From Gymnothorax reevesii (taxonomy: Eukaryota; Chordata; Actinopteri; Anguilliformes; Muraenidae): a stretch of 64,000 nt of DNA. How positions within the stretch are numbered: position 1 is the stretch's first letter; every line of letters starts with the position of its first letter. The notes under the pieces are model-generated. The model did no database searches. It had not been told where the DNA came from and saw only the letters and a list, made by a program, of their open reading frames with translations. Of this stretch, positions 22,600 through 34,031 are shown piece after piece. The DNA is taken from positions 42,242,611-42,306,610 of the forward strand of contig CM056582.1 in the NCBI GenBank assembly GCA_029721435.1, read 5' to 3'. Both the position numbers and the translations under genes were made by a program.

Positions 22600-23617
22600 C
22601 TCCTGTCGCTTGAGGGCGCCTAGAATCTCAACCCTTTGTCTGTTTTCTTCCAAAGTGATATTTTTCAGGCCTGTAAAAATTTTCCTACGTTTTAATGTAG
22701 AATTTGTGTGTACGTTAGAAATTGTGGCCGGGGGAGCAATTTAAAAAAAATTTTTCTGAGCCTTTTTTTGCTTCTCTGCACTATAAATCCTAGAGTGCAA
22801 GACCTAGAGTGCGAGAACATTCAGCCCATTGACTTGTATGGGAAAAAAGAGGAGATTAAAAAGAGGGACTGCGAAAGAATGAAAAGGGGCTATGCAACCG
22901 TTTATACATGACCGGGGGACACAGTCCATGTTGGTGTCTCTGATATTGATTTAATGTACCACAGGGTGCTTTTTATTTAGAATAAAAATGTTCATGTTGA
23001 CCTTTATCTTGGTTTATGAGCCTCTGATGTAAAAACTAATAATTGCAATTACTTTATTGTATTTCATTACCTACAAATAGATGGGTCACACACCTATGTG
23101 CCGTCAATATTGGTGAAGTTATCATTGTTCATGAAGATTTTTTGCCAGGTTGGCCATCTTGGATTTTTAACACAAAACAGACTGCAATTTTTAGGAGCAT
23201 GGGATTTTTGTATTCATTTTGTTTAAAGGTTCCTACAAAAAAAGTTGTAATGATCTTACCCCAAATATCCCTCACTACAAGGGGTTGGACAGTGCAAAAG
23301 CAGATGCGTCAATGCATAAAGCTGATGCCGTGCAATTTTCATATCACAGACCCCATTTGAGTTTTGACTCACCCAAACCGCCCTAGAACACAAACCCAGT
23401 AACTCCATGGTAGTTTCATGGGACTGAATTTCAGTCAGCAGATGTTCGCTCTTCCTTCCCATTTCCATCTCTGTAAGGCATCCTATGAATAATGCTTTAA
23501 AATGGTGTTTTGGATCTACTGGGAAGGGGAAGGTGAGGAGGTATTATATAACTGTGAATATTTTATTTGTGGTCTACACTAATAACTAGAAACTGACTTT
23601 TTCTCTCAAAAAGACAT
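22600..23617. other. No gene seen
   Basis: Contains CATTGACTTGTATGGG-type sequence near 22830, often part of dispersed fish repeats, and GGGGGACACA near 22914, which recalls the ends of the neighbouring inverted-repeat block. No ORF is supported. Confidence 0.35.
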
Positions 23618-26040
23618 TATTGTATCCCCAGATGCAGAGTCCGGGGGTACTATGGATTTGCGATCATCGTGCATCCGCGTCTGCATCCTGGTCCAGAAGT
23701 ACCCCTGCACGAGGGAAACGATAGAGGATAGATAATAGTGATAGAAGAATAACAGCATGAATACCATGTCAAATTTTTGCTTCGGAAAACCAATTTTTCT
23801 TAACTACAAATTTGAATACCACTGGCTCAGTATAGATGTAGTGGTTGCTACAGAGTACAATTTTTTCTGTCACAAGAGAGCATTTTTGGAATGGCTGGAT
23901 AGATAGTATGGGCAAGTATATTGAGCAGTTTGCACATGAGGCTAAGCTGAGGAGTTTAATTCATGCTACTCCTGAAAAACAGGGTTGGGACTGAACTCGC
24001 CAATATTCTAAACTGTGTTTGAGGTCAGCTTGCTGGTACATATTCAATAACTGATCCGGGTGTGCCATCTAGTAAGAGAATAGAGTAACTGGGTGCATTA
24101 GTTGAGCAGCTCCATGTCCGCTGGCATCAACATCTGCACAAAGGGGCTAAGGATCGGACCGGAACGTGTGTGTGTGTGTGTGTATACATACACACACACA
24201 CAGACACAAATATATATGCACGCACAAACTCAGGCCATAAAAACCACAGTTGAAACCAGTGAAACCAAAAATTGCGAAACAGTACAAATCTTTTTTCATT
24301 GTGATTCCACATTAGTTCTTAGTTTTGTTGATGCAAGTAAAATTACTTCAGTTAATTTATTCATTCACTCATTATTTTTCATAAATTATGCATGGCACAA
24401 CAGGCTATTTGATTTGTTTAAATGCAGGCCTTTTCTTGAAAAATCTTTAGGTGCACAAACATTTGCGCCCGTAAACTTTAATTTTCAGCCTTAGGTGCGC
24501 TTTTTTTTACGCAGCTTAAATACTATTTTAGGCGCGTCAAGAAAGCAAAAGCGATATTAATGTTGAACATAATTTGTTTAAGCAAATACAAGCAACATAT
24601 TACCATAGTATCTTATCATGTTAAACTGATGTGGTAACAGCTCTCATTCCTGCATTACATCCTTCTCATACAGGCACGCAAATACGTGTTGTAATTATTT
24701 CTTATGATCTGCCCGGGCTACAGTTAAGATTAGTGATGTTGATATACAGGTTCACTTTATTTGCTTGCCTCCATATGGTCATTAGTAATGCAAACCAATA
24801 GTTATTTAGGTTATTTAAATTGAAACGGAATTAAAATGTGCATCTCCATGATTTCGCGAGCAACGCAGTACTGCATCTTGCAGGTTTAAGAGACATATAG
24901 CACGCCAGTGTCTTCCAAAATTAGAGCGCGATAAATGATCTTCTTTTGACCAAAGCCAGTCTGACTAGCGTAAACCATAAGAAGTCTGACCCAAAAAACT
25001 TGCCCATTTGCTTATTTCGTTTATTAGCGGAATAAAATGACACCGTATCGAACTTTACATCATGGATAATTCACCAGGCATTTAAGGCATTTTAGCACAA
25101 TTTAATTGATAAAGTGGCCGAGTTGAGTAAGTCCCTTGAACGCCGTTTACGTTCGCTCAGCATTGCAGTTCGCAAGTTGCGATTTAAGACATTATAGGTG
25201 AATTTGCCTATTATTCTATTTATTTCCTCGGATTTCTTAGATTATTCATATAGTTAAGTTATTAATAATATAAACTTAATATTGCTTGACTCAGAGAGAA
25301 CCTCCACTGGTTTATTTAGCAGGCCTAAATAATGATGGAATAATGAGGAAAAGCAAAGTATCTGTTGTTGTAGTCTGTTGGAATGGTCTTCGTAAGCACA
25401 AATAAATCGTTAACAATTAATAGCAAAAATGAATTCAAAAATAACTGTTTCTACTCAATTCTTTAATTAATATTATTTCCAGTTTGTGCCTATTTGAGAA
25501 TGCGTGGAAGAGAATTTTCAACTGCGCGATTGCTACAGTTAACAATGAAAGAATATTGGGATCAGATGAACCAGGTATTTGAAATAAAACTTACAAAGTG
25601 GAATGTTTTGTGGTAAGGTCAAATACGACCATCAGCCCATTCAGTAATTTTAGTCATAATTTGACCTCTGACATGCAATAGCATAGCAGAATCTTCAAGG
25701 GCTCTGAACAGAGTATCAAAAAAAGTATCAAAAGTATTTTTTTCAGCCTGCGTGCTCCCAGCTCCCACTCTAGGTGTGACATCACACACTCTAGCAATGA
25801 GAACCCAACTCCCATTCTTTCCAATGGGGAAATTTCTGTTAGTTTTTTGAGACCGCACAATGAAACTCGACCAAAATCGGTAGGCTTCATCCTCTAACCA
25901 CTATCAATGTGCATATGAAATATCAAAAGGATCAGAGAACTGCAGTCTGTAGCGCGTTCACAAGAAAATCTCTACAGACGTGGATGGGAGACGACCGCAA
26001 ATCCATAGTACCCCTGGACACTCCGTCCGGGGACACAATT
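23618..26040. mobile_element. 2.4-kb block bounded by inverted repeats
   Basis: ATTGTATCCCCAGATGCAGA at 23618 onward and the reverse complement of the sequence ending at 26040 match over about 75 bp, including GGGGGTACTATGGATTTGCG (left) and AGGGGTACTATGGATTTGCG (right, inverted). Inside are a GT/CA microsatellite (24160-24200) and AT-rich sequence without a recognisable transposase. It may be a nonautonomous DNA transposon or two inverted copies of a short repeat. Target duplications are not clear. Confidence 0.5.
24160..24202. repeat. (GT)n-(CA)n palindromic microsatellite
   Basis: A GT run passes through TATACATA into a CA run, making a dyad-symmetric dinucleotide tract that could extrude as a hairpin. 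Confidence 0.85.
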
Positions 26041-27326
26041 TACCTAGTTTCACGCTTGTTTTAATACCTTGTTTTAATGTGCTGTGTTAATTACCAGCAT
26101 ATTCTCATACAACTCGCATTACCTGGTGAATTGACCTCAATCCCCCAAACACCCCTAACCATTAGTGGATTATAATGCAGTTCCCAGAGGACTGAAGCTG
26201 ATGGTGGTAATGCAAGTTAGTTGCTTTTTCTTCACATGACCAAACTGTCAGTATGCTATGACCTTGACTCGATGGTTTTAAAGAGAATGAGAGCAGCTTA
26301 TCTGACTGGCCTTAATTGAACCAAACCCCCACAACAGCAACAGGAAATTAATTAGTATTGGACCAACCCTTTCGACAACACTTCCATAGCTGCAGTTGTC
26401 ACTTGTCACAAAATACTGGAATGGCGTTAGACACGCCCAGTTTTAATTTGCGATACTGTGAGCACCTGCGTTTGGGTCTTCAACATTGGGCTCCCTGTGT
26501 GTTCCTTTGACACAGAAAGAGAGAGACTGCACGTGTGTCAGTAAATGGGAAAGAGAGCCTGGAAGCATGAGAGTAGGTGTTAGTGAGAATCTGCTTATGA
26601 GGGGGTATGTGTGAATGATTCCCGCAGTGCGTGCCGTGAGCGATGATGACATGCCAGCATACGGTCCCCGTTCTCTCTTCAGGCAGTGGCACGCCACCTG
26701 AACCTCATGCTTCAATCCTTTACTTTCATTTCCTCTAATCAGCTCTGATACTGACAGTTCCCTGCAGGCCTAGGGTAGCACTCTTTACCATCACAGGCAC
26801 CCTGTGTCGCTGACAGTTTCACCACTCCTGTCTTTGCTGCTCACAATGGGCAGGTGTAGTTCTGTTGAAGGAAAATAGGTTTGTGGAAAGAAAACTGCTC
26901 CAGTATTGAAATGCTCACAGCAGTGGTCCGTATTTTGTCCTGAGTAACCTGATCATGATTTCTGGAGGGAGACATTGCTTTTAAATTTTTCTAGTTATTT
27001 TTCCATTTTATTTTACTCACTTTGAGCTCCACAAGACAAATGCAATTGATTTTCTTTTTTTTTGCAGAGAGGGCAGACATCTCCTCGGTTGCCATCTCCA
27101 AAACTTGGCCATTTTCACCAAAACAATCTAGAGGGATAAATAGCACAACTGGTAAGAGATAAAAAACGTATTTTTGAATACATACCCAAAAAACATGTAT
27201 GTATTCTGGGGTGGACTGGCCCTTCAACAGTCACTTATGTGAACAAACCTGCTTGTCAACCTGTTCTCTCCCCCTTCCTCCTTTGACTGCGAAGAAAATG
27301 AAAGATAACCGATTTCATTCATCAAG
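26041..27326. other. No gene seen
   Basis: Only shadow ORFs (for example minus-strand 26443-26715) without motifs or good splice context. Confidence 0.35.
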
Positions 27327-27330
27327 TTGA

Positions 27331-27814
27331 AGGGATATTTCAACGTTTTGGCAAATTGGCCTAATGCCATAGTCCCTATGGACAAGAGTAGGTACATTAC
27401 CTTTAGTTATCCCTGCCCGTTGTTTTGAGATTCGGGGGGGAAAGACACGAAGTGAACGGTACAGATCCCTCCTTCAAAACTCCCTTCAAAACTAATGAAA
27501 TATGCAATCCAGCTACTCCAAAACGCTCTCGAGGACCACTTGTGACCTGCACATTTACCACAATTATGAAACATTATGACACATGAAGCAAATACTCTGA
27601 ATTACTCTCTTGAGTAACCCGCAGGGTGAATTAACACAGTGCGCAGTGCGCACCTCAGACGTTGCGCGTAGCTGCAGTAAACATACGCTTTCGAAATCAC
27701 TCCGCCCAGCTGGTATGTCTGGAATGTAGTTCCAGTGATGCATTTCCCTTTAAAACAAGGCAATCAGAGATAGCAGACCTGGCCCCAGCCACGGGCTGAC
27801 AGACAGACTGACAG

Positions 27815-27853
<39 letters not shown>

Positions 27854-28112
27854 TGATCATTGCTTAACCTGGCCCCCTAGGGGAGGGGCCAGGTAATAAC
27901 TGTCTCGTAATTATACAAATTTTATATCATGGTGAATGCGCAGGTCACAACTTGTCCATGAGAGCGTTTCGTTATGTTCGCCGAGCAGCTTGCGTCTTTC
28001 CCCCGCCGAATCTCAAAACAACTGGCACAGATAACTAAAGGTAATGTACCTACTCATATAACTGTAGGGATTATGGAAATAGGCCAATTTGCCAAAATAT
28101 GGAAATATCCCT
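27331..28112. mobile_element. Nonautonomous Kolobok-like element 1
   Basis: Long inverted repeats of about 200 bp: AGGGATATTTCAACGTTTTG at 27331 pairs with the reverse complement of the end at 28112 (AGGGATATTTCCATATTTTG). Shared internal blocks include GGTACATTACCTTTAGTTAT and GTTTTGAGATTCGG. The right flank is TTAA (28113-28116) and the left is TTGA (27327-27330), consistent with a decayed TTAA duplication. TTAA targets and AGGG-type termini are known for Kolobok. A CA microsatellite and a GGCCCC palindrome sit inside. No transposase. Confidence 0.65.
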
Positions 28113-28116
28113 TTAA

Positions 28117-28870
28117 ACAAAATAAATCAATTCTATCCAATCTCTCAGCTACAGACCAGTTTTATCAATTCCTACAGAATCCACCCAAGCCATTCCCACT
28201 ATTACAGCCTACTCTTTCCAGCACCAGAAATATGACAATACAGTATAAACTAATAGTGTCAACTGCATTTCTAACCTGCAACCAGGCTGGTTATACAACC
28301 TGTTGCAGAAAGCACGAAAAGCCTAAAAGTATGTTGTTCACCACCTGTGCGCCCTGTGGGAGCTGGTTGTCAAATATACAGCTAAGGAGCTGCAGCGAAC
28401 CTTACGACTGGAGTCATTCACTTACATTTGCATTCATAGTTTAAATTAAGTAAATACTTTCCGTCCACAAACAGGAAACATGCCTTTGCTATAAGTAAAC
28501 ACAGTACAGTTGTAGGACTTTCCTTCAGTGACAGTCCAAGGAAATGTTGCAGAACTGCAATTGTTCTGGCCCAGCTGTGAGGAAAGCTGTAATGGCTCAG
28601 AGGGATGTGTTGTCAGCATCTGAAATGTCAGAAAACAAACTGAAAATGAGTTTGTTTCAAAATAAATCAAAGGTCCTAGAATCTGTGTTTTCTTACTGTG
28701 AGTATTTTTCATCTTTGACACAGGGGAATAGTCCATATTTTTTACATCTGACGGCTAAAGACACGATTGAAACATGAAGTCATTTCTTCGGGGACATGGA
28801 CATGAGTGTGAGTTTCCACCCTTACCATACACATTCATTGAGCACTTCATTAGGACCTACTGTACTCCCA
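28117..28870. other. No gene seen
   Basis: AT-rich, only shadow ORFs, no transposon ends recognised. Confidence 0.35.
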
Positions 28871-28874
28871 TTAT

Positions 28875-29165
28875 TGTTGTCCCCCGCCGCGTGGAACGCG
28901 CGAAGCGGCGGGACATAGTATTCACGACCGTCTGTCCGTCCGTACATCCCAAATCCTTGTCAGCGAGATATCTCAAGAACGAATTGACGGATTCCCTTCA
29001 AATTTTATGTCAACATGTGTTAGGGTGATACCCCGACGCCAGTCGATTTTGGTGACCTTTGCGTCTCTCTCAAGGTCACACCGAGAGCTTGCTCATTTTG
29101 ACACGATTTCACATCTTGTGGCGGGGGACAAAGACACGTTAGTGGCAAATACTTGTTCATATACT
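28875..29165 (+). repeat. GTCCCCCGCC...TGTCCGTCCG repeat, copy 1
   Basis: ATTGTTGTCCCCCGCCGCGT, then GGGACATAGTATTC and TGTCCGTCCGTAC match, in inverse orientation, the end of the repeat block at 47828-47912. It continues into AAGGTCAC-containing sequence. GC-rich relative to its surroundings. Known only as a dispersed repeat pattern; no coding capacity. Confidence 0.65.
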
Positions 29166-29920
29166 GTATACACTATCCACCTAAATATGACCTACAGGTT
29201 ACGACAGGCATTGCTAGAAAATGTAGTCACCCACAATTGCAGGTGTTTCCCCTATACTGGGACAAAATTCTTCCTTTGCTTCGGCAACATACATGCAAGG
29301 AAAACTGCCTGCTTTATCAAGTGGGAACTACAGCACGATTACTCGGTGCTCCTTGCAAAATCACCACGTTAACATATTGACAAAAATGAATTATTAATAC
29401 CTAATTAATCTCAGTAAGTTTGCACCAAAAAAAGCACACATTATAAATATTTATAATTAGCTGATCCAAACCAAAATAGATGGGGTGGCGTGACCTTAAC
29501 ATCGATGGGAACAATCCAGTTTAATTTGTAGCCGATTGCGTGATTGCGAGAAGCATGTATGGACACAGGGAACATGTCAGCAGCAGACCAGACTGGAGAG
29601 TGAGCCCCAGCTTGTGGCAGTATTTTTTGCTCATTGATAGAATCACGGTCTCTTCTGAAAGCTGACTCTCAGTAGACTGCTCTATAGCAGCCAGACTTAC
29701 TAAAAATATTACCCAAATTGACAAACCACATGTTTGTTTTAATCTAAGGAAAAGGTTCCGTTTTCTTCTGGCCCTGTGTCTCAGTGACCAAGTCTCATTA
29801 CAAACACAGTAGATAAATAAGGCTACAGCCAGAATCCTGACCAACTGCAATTTCAAATATTATGATACTGTAACCGAAAATTCAATGTCCATGCATTTTT
29901 TAAAATACTATTTAGGAGAC
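29166..29920. other. No gene seen
   Basis: The minus ORF at 29521-29856 starts with a hydrophobic stretch (KLQLVRILAVALFIYCVC), but has no family motif or splice context to support it. Confidence 0.35.
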
Positions 29921-29923
29921 TTC

Positions 29924-30394
29924 TCAACTTTCCTGTTTGTGCTTTGCAATGATGTTACAAAATTTCTGTTTTTTTTCTCTTTGTCTAGCTGAATTTTCAC
30001 TCCGGCCTACTCCAGTCCCCAGTACTTCTTCTTTTAGATATTTATGAGTTTGGGATGCGATTGAGGCTAATTTGGCGGTCGTGGTGGCTTCTTTCTTTTC
30101 AGGTGGTAGATCCGCTTCCTTTATTTGCTCCTCAAATACAATGTTCTTCCGCCTGCCCCACTTCTCATACCTAGAGTAGGCGAAGCAGTGGAAAATTTCT
30201 CTCTTCTCCTCGATGGACCAGGTTGTAGTTTCATATTTCCGTTTATTCCTTCTACTTTTCCTTCGACAGTCCTGTTTCTGGGGCCCAAGGTCAGTAGGTA
30301 GCTGACCTACTGGGAGACCCAGCTGAGTGCTAACAGAGGAGGGACCAATCTCTGAAGCACAGGGAGAAGTGGCACTATTATATTCCTCACACAC
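29924..30394 (-). CDS. ORF of 156 residues, possibly a retroelement N-terminal region
   Basis: An open minus-strand frame from an ATG at 30394 to a stop at 29924. The first 55 residues are Ser/Pro-rich. A basic patch (CRRKSRRNKRKYET) then precedes TTWSIEEKREIFHCFAYSR and a charged helical region (residues 65-150). The WSxEEKREIxxCFxYxR pattern resembles an N-terminal, Myb-like region found before RT in some animal retroelements. This is a weak resemblance. No RT follows downstream, so if correct it is a fragment. It could also be a chance ORF, though the composition looks protein-like. Function unknown. Confidence 0.35.
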   Translation of the reverse strand: MCEEYNSATSPCASEIGPSSVSTQLGLPVGQLPTDLGPQKQDCRRKSRRNKRKYETTTWSIEEKREIFHCFAYSRYEKWGRRKNIVFEEQIKEADLPPEKKEATTTAKLASIASQTHKYLKEEVLGTGVGRSENSARQREKKQKFCNIIAKHKQES

Positions 30395-30771
30395 CCTTGT
30401 GCCGAGGCGTGGTGTGGGGACCTTTTTATCCTGGGCGACGTCCGGCCAGTATATTTTCTTTCTTTGATTTCTTATTCATATTTATTTCGTGGAATTTTTA
30501 GTCGGGGTTCGCTCCAATAGAATATGAAGCGTCCTCATACAAGGATTTCTCCTCGTAAACCCCTTAACAGTGGGACCGAAGGTACTCGAGGCTTGTGCCT
30601 AGTAGGAGTTTCCACAACCCACCCAGTACCAGTGTGAGCTCTTGAGTGTGCAATAAAGTTGCTTCAAAGACTCATTTGCTTAGTTGAGAAATACCCCCCA
30701 CCCCAAAGCTGAAACCATTCACACTATTTGTCATTGAAAAGTTAAAAAGCTCATCTCTTGACTACCATATG
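30395..30771. other. Promoter-like or terminal sequence near the 156-residue ORF
   Basis: GAGGCGTGGTGTGGGGACC near 30397 followed by a pyrimidine tract resembles 9420-9510. CAATAAA near 30650 is a polyadenylation signal on the plus strand. The relation to the minus-strand ORF is unclear. Confidence 0.3.
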
Positions 30772-30773
30772 TA

Positions 30774-31490
30774 CAGTGGGGGAAATAAGTATTTGACCCC
30801 TTGCTGATTTTGCAGGTTTGCCCACTAACAAAGAGTGCAACAGTCTATAATTTTAATGATAGGTTTATTTTAACAGTGAGAGACAGAATATCACCAAAAA
30901 AGTGGAATAAGACATTGTATGCATTTTAGGAATTTATTTGCATATTTTTGGTCAAAAATAATTATTTGACCCCCTGGACAAACAGCATGTTCATATTTGG
31001 TAGAAAAGCCATTATTGGCCAGCACAGATGTCAAACCATTTTTATAGTTGTTGACAAGGTTTGTGCACATTTTGGCTGAGATGTTGGCCCAATCCTCCCT
31101 GCAGACAGCCTCCAAATCATTCAGGTCCCAAGGCTGTCGCCTTGCGACCCGAATTTTAAGCTCCCTCCAAAGATTTTCAATTGGATTCAGGTCTGGAGAC
31201 TGGCTAAGACACTCCAGACCCTTGATGTACTTCTTCTTCGCCCCTCTTTTGCTTTGGCGGTGTGCTTAGGGTAGTTGTCATGCTGAAGCACCCATCCTCA
31301 ACCCATGTTCAGCTCTCTCACTGAGGGAAGGAGCTGTTGGTCCAGAATTCCACGGTATATGGCCCCGTCCATCCTCCCCTCAATGCAATGGAGTTGTGCC
31401 GTCCCCTCGGCTGAAAAGCACCACTGTGCTTGACGGTGGGGATGGTGTTCTTTGGGTTGTACTCTGTGTTCTTTACAGATTAGTAAAGAA
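30774..31490 (-). mobile_element. Tc1-like transposon C, one end and transposase C-terminus
   Basis: CAGTGGGGGAAATAAGTATT directly after TA (30772-30773) is the inverted-repeat end of a common fish Tc1 family. The next 700 bp hold transposase remnants on the minus strand. Similarity fades near 31490 at AGATTAGTTCAATCTG and a G-run, so the other end is missing. Confidence 0.8.
30891..31480 (-). pseudogene. Tc1-like transposase C-terminal relic
   Basis: Minus-strand fragments read [15 protein letters not shown] near 31465-31420, then out-of-frame core sequence, and finally [20 protein letters not shown] (readable from 31115), typical of the end of Tc1 transposases. Stops and frameshifts occur throughout, and the DNA-binding half is absent. 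Confidence 0.8.
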
Positions 31491-31659
31491 CAGATTAGTT
31501 CAATCTGTTGTGAGGTGGGGGGGGGGGAGCAGACAGGTTTACACTTGTTGATCTGAAATACGCTTACGTGAATATGAGTAGAATGCAATTAGCAGTAGTA
31601 CTATTAAGGTTTTCACCAAACGTATACCCCGCAGTTTTGCCATGGTGGCGAGTTCACTC

Positions 31660-32146
31660 TGTTATGGCCCCAATTTGTTATTAAATTTATAACACAACAG
31701 CAACAGCAAGGGATGACAGACACAGTTTAAAAAACCTCAACACATTTAATTAACAAACACCATAACAACTAACTAACCTAAAGACCAAGATTGAATTATG
31801 TACAAAACATAAATATTTACAATCCCCTTTCGTGGGGGTGGCTTGGTGATGTCCTGGATGATGAAAATGCTCAAACACAGGCAAAGAAATCCACAAAAGA
31901 AACGTCACAGGTCTTGAACAGAATGGCAGGTCTGGTCATCTTCTTGCAATTTCTCCTACTACTTTACTGTCTCAATTCTTTTCCTTATATACTCTTTTGC
32001 AGACCCCACCCACATTTAGACCTCTTTTTTTAAATTTTCTGAGACTTGCCCCAGACATGTCCAGGACATGTCTAAACATGACTCCAGTCTGAGCTTAACA
32101 AAAAAAAGGTAAATACTACCATCTAGTGGCCTATATTCACATTACA
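31660..32146 (-). repeat. 3' LTR of Gmr1-like copy 2
   Basis: Matches 37163-37650 with few differences (for example TTAAAT versus TTACAT near the start). In plus orientation it starts TGTTATGGCCCC and ends ATTACA. The purine-rich GGAATGGAGG just inside (minus strand, 32156-32147) is a plausible polypurine tract. Confidence 0.92.
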
Positions 32147-32279
32147 CCTCCATTCCAAAAGGGAAAAATTTTGACTCATAAAGGCAAAATTTTTCTTTTC
32201 AATGCAGAATGGTTAAGTGAACACTTGTCTATATATACATATCATAGAATTTTCAAACACATGATATATATATACACAT

Positions 32280-33062
32280 TCAAACACGGGATAAGCAATC
32301 AGCAATTACATTGTCTGTACCCTTCACATGCTTAATTTCCAAGTCAAACTCCTGTAAAATCAAACTCCAATTCAACAATCTCCGATTCTTGTTTTTCATC
32401 TTACTCAAAAACGTTAACGGATTGTGGTCAGTGTACACAATCATTGGCTTTTGTCCTGTACAAACATAAACCTCAAAGTGTTGTAAAGAAAGGACCAGAG
32501 CCAACAGTTCCTTCTCTATTGTGGAATAGTTCCTTTGGTGGCGATTGAACTTCCTGGAGAAGTATGCCACGGGATGCTCAATGTCATCAGAGTCACTTCT
32601 CTGTAGGAGCACAGATCCACAAGCTTGGTCGCTAGCATCGACCGCGATAGAGAACGGTTTGTTGAAGTCAGGAGATTTGAGCACGGGGAAGTGACACAGC
32701 AGAGACTTCAGGCGATCGAAGGCTCTCTGGCATGCATCATCCCAGGTGAACTTTACGCCTTTCTTCAGTTGGTTAGTTAGAATGAGAGCAATCTCAGCAA
32801 AGTTCTTGCAGAACTTGCGGTAGTACCCGATCATTCCAAGGAAGCGGCGCAAAGCTTTTTTGTTGTCAGGAACTGGAAAGTCCATGATGGCTTGGACTTT
32901 AGCATTTATGGGTGCCACCTTACCCTGGCCTATGACGTAGCCAATATAGGTGACAGTAGCACAACCAAAGTCACTCTTGCTCAGGTTAACAGTCAGGTTA
33001 GCCTGGGTCAGGCGCTGGAACAACGTCTCTACATCTTTTAGATGTTCTTCCCAGGAGTCACT
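32280..33062 (-). pseudogene. RT thumb and RNase H (copy 2)
   Basis: In the same frame after the TAG. Starts with the RT connection (LFQRLTQANLTVNLSKSDFG; FLGMIGYYRKFCKNFAEIA), then RNase H with the expected acidic residues: IAVDASDQACGSVL, STIEKELLALV, MIVYTDHNPLTFL and DNVIADCLSRV at the end. RNase H would remove the RNA strand during cDNA synthesis. The stop at 32280 lies 134 bp before the 3' LTR. Nothing is encoded after RNase H, confirming that integrase is upstream. Confidence 0.9.
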
Positions 33063-34031
33063 CTATGTGATCAGGTCATTGATGTACGCACCCGTGTGTG
33101 GCAATCCGGCGATTGTAGACTGTATCATCCTTTGGAACGTGGCTGGGGCATTTTTCATGCCAAAGGGTAGGACTTCATACTGGTACAATCCAGATGGTGT
33201 GGCAAAAGCAGAGATGCTCTTGGCCCTCTCAGTTAAAGGCACACACCAATAACCCTTCAATAAATCAATCTTGGTCAGAAACTTTGCTTGCCCTACACTA
33301 TCAATACAATCATCAATCCTAGGTATTGGAAACACATCATTTCTAGTTACAGCATTGACTTTGCGATAATCTGTACAGAATCTAGTACTTCCATCAGGTT
33401 TTGGAATTAGCACACAGGGTGAACTCCAATCGGAGTTGGAGGGTCTGATAATATCATGTTTTAACATGTACTCAACCTCTTTCTCAGCAATCTTTCTCTT
33501 TTCAGGATTCATCCGGTATGGATGCTGTTTTATTGGTTTGGCATCACCAACATCTACATCATGAGAGGCTATAGTAACTCTCTTTGGAACATCAGGAAAC
33601 AAATCCTCATATTTCTTGATCAACCTTTCAAACTGATCTCTCTGTGAGGGTTCTAAGTGCTGGAGTTTTACATCAAGATTTTGCAACTCTTCAGTGTTTG
33701 ATGATTTACATGAAAGACCTTCAGCTTTAATTCTTGGTTCATCATCTAGAAACTCCCCCTCATCTTCACACGTTTCGACCATTGGAGAATCTGAAGTGAC
33801 AGCTGCAACCCTAGCATTTCTGTCATGATGAGGCTTTAGCATGTTAATATGACACAATTGTTTTGGTTTTCTCCTATCTGGAGTCTTCACAATGTAATTG
33901 AGATCATTGAGTTTTGTCAGAATTTCATAAGGACCATGAAATCTAGCCTGCAATGGATTGGACTGCAAGGGAAACAACACAAGGACCTTTTCTCCTGGTT
34001 TAAACTCACGGCTTCTAGCCTTATTATCATA
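33063..34031 (-). pseudogene. Integrase tail and reverse transcriptase (copy 2)
   Basis: Begins with the GPY/F-like end of integrase (FHGPYEILTKLNDLNYIV), then an acidic linker and RT. RT blocks are WSSPCVLIPKPDGSTRFCTD, FPIPRIDDCID, FLTKIDLLKGYWCVPL (first catalytic Asp), YEVLPFGMKNAPATFQRMI and the active site AYINDLIT. The usual YIDD is YIND here, so a catalytic Asp is replaced by Asn. A TAG follows four residues later at 33065-33063. The same frame continues into RNase H. This copy therefore cannot reverse-transcribe. Confidence 0.92.

Noticed and set aside
27974..28444. Plus-strand ORF of 156 codons
   Set aside because: It begins inside the inverted repeat of the Kolobok-like element and shows no domain.
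29521..29856. 111-codon minus ORF with hydrophobic start, possible secreted protein
   Set aside because: No family pattern, splice context or neighbouring exon; likely chance.
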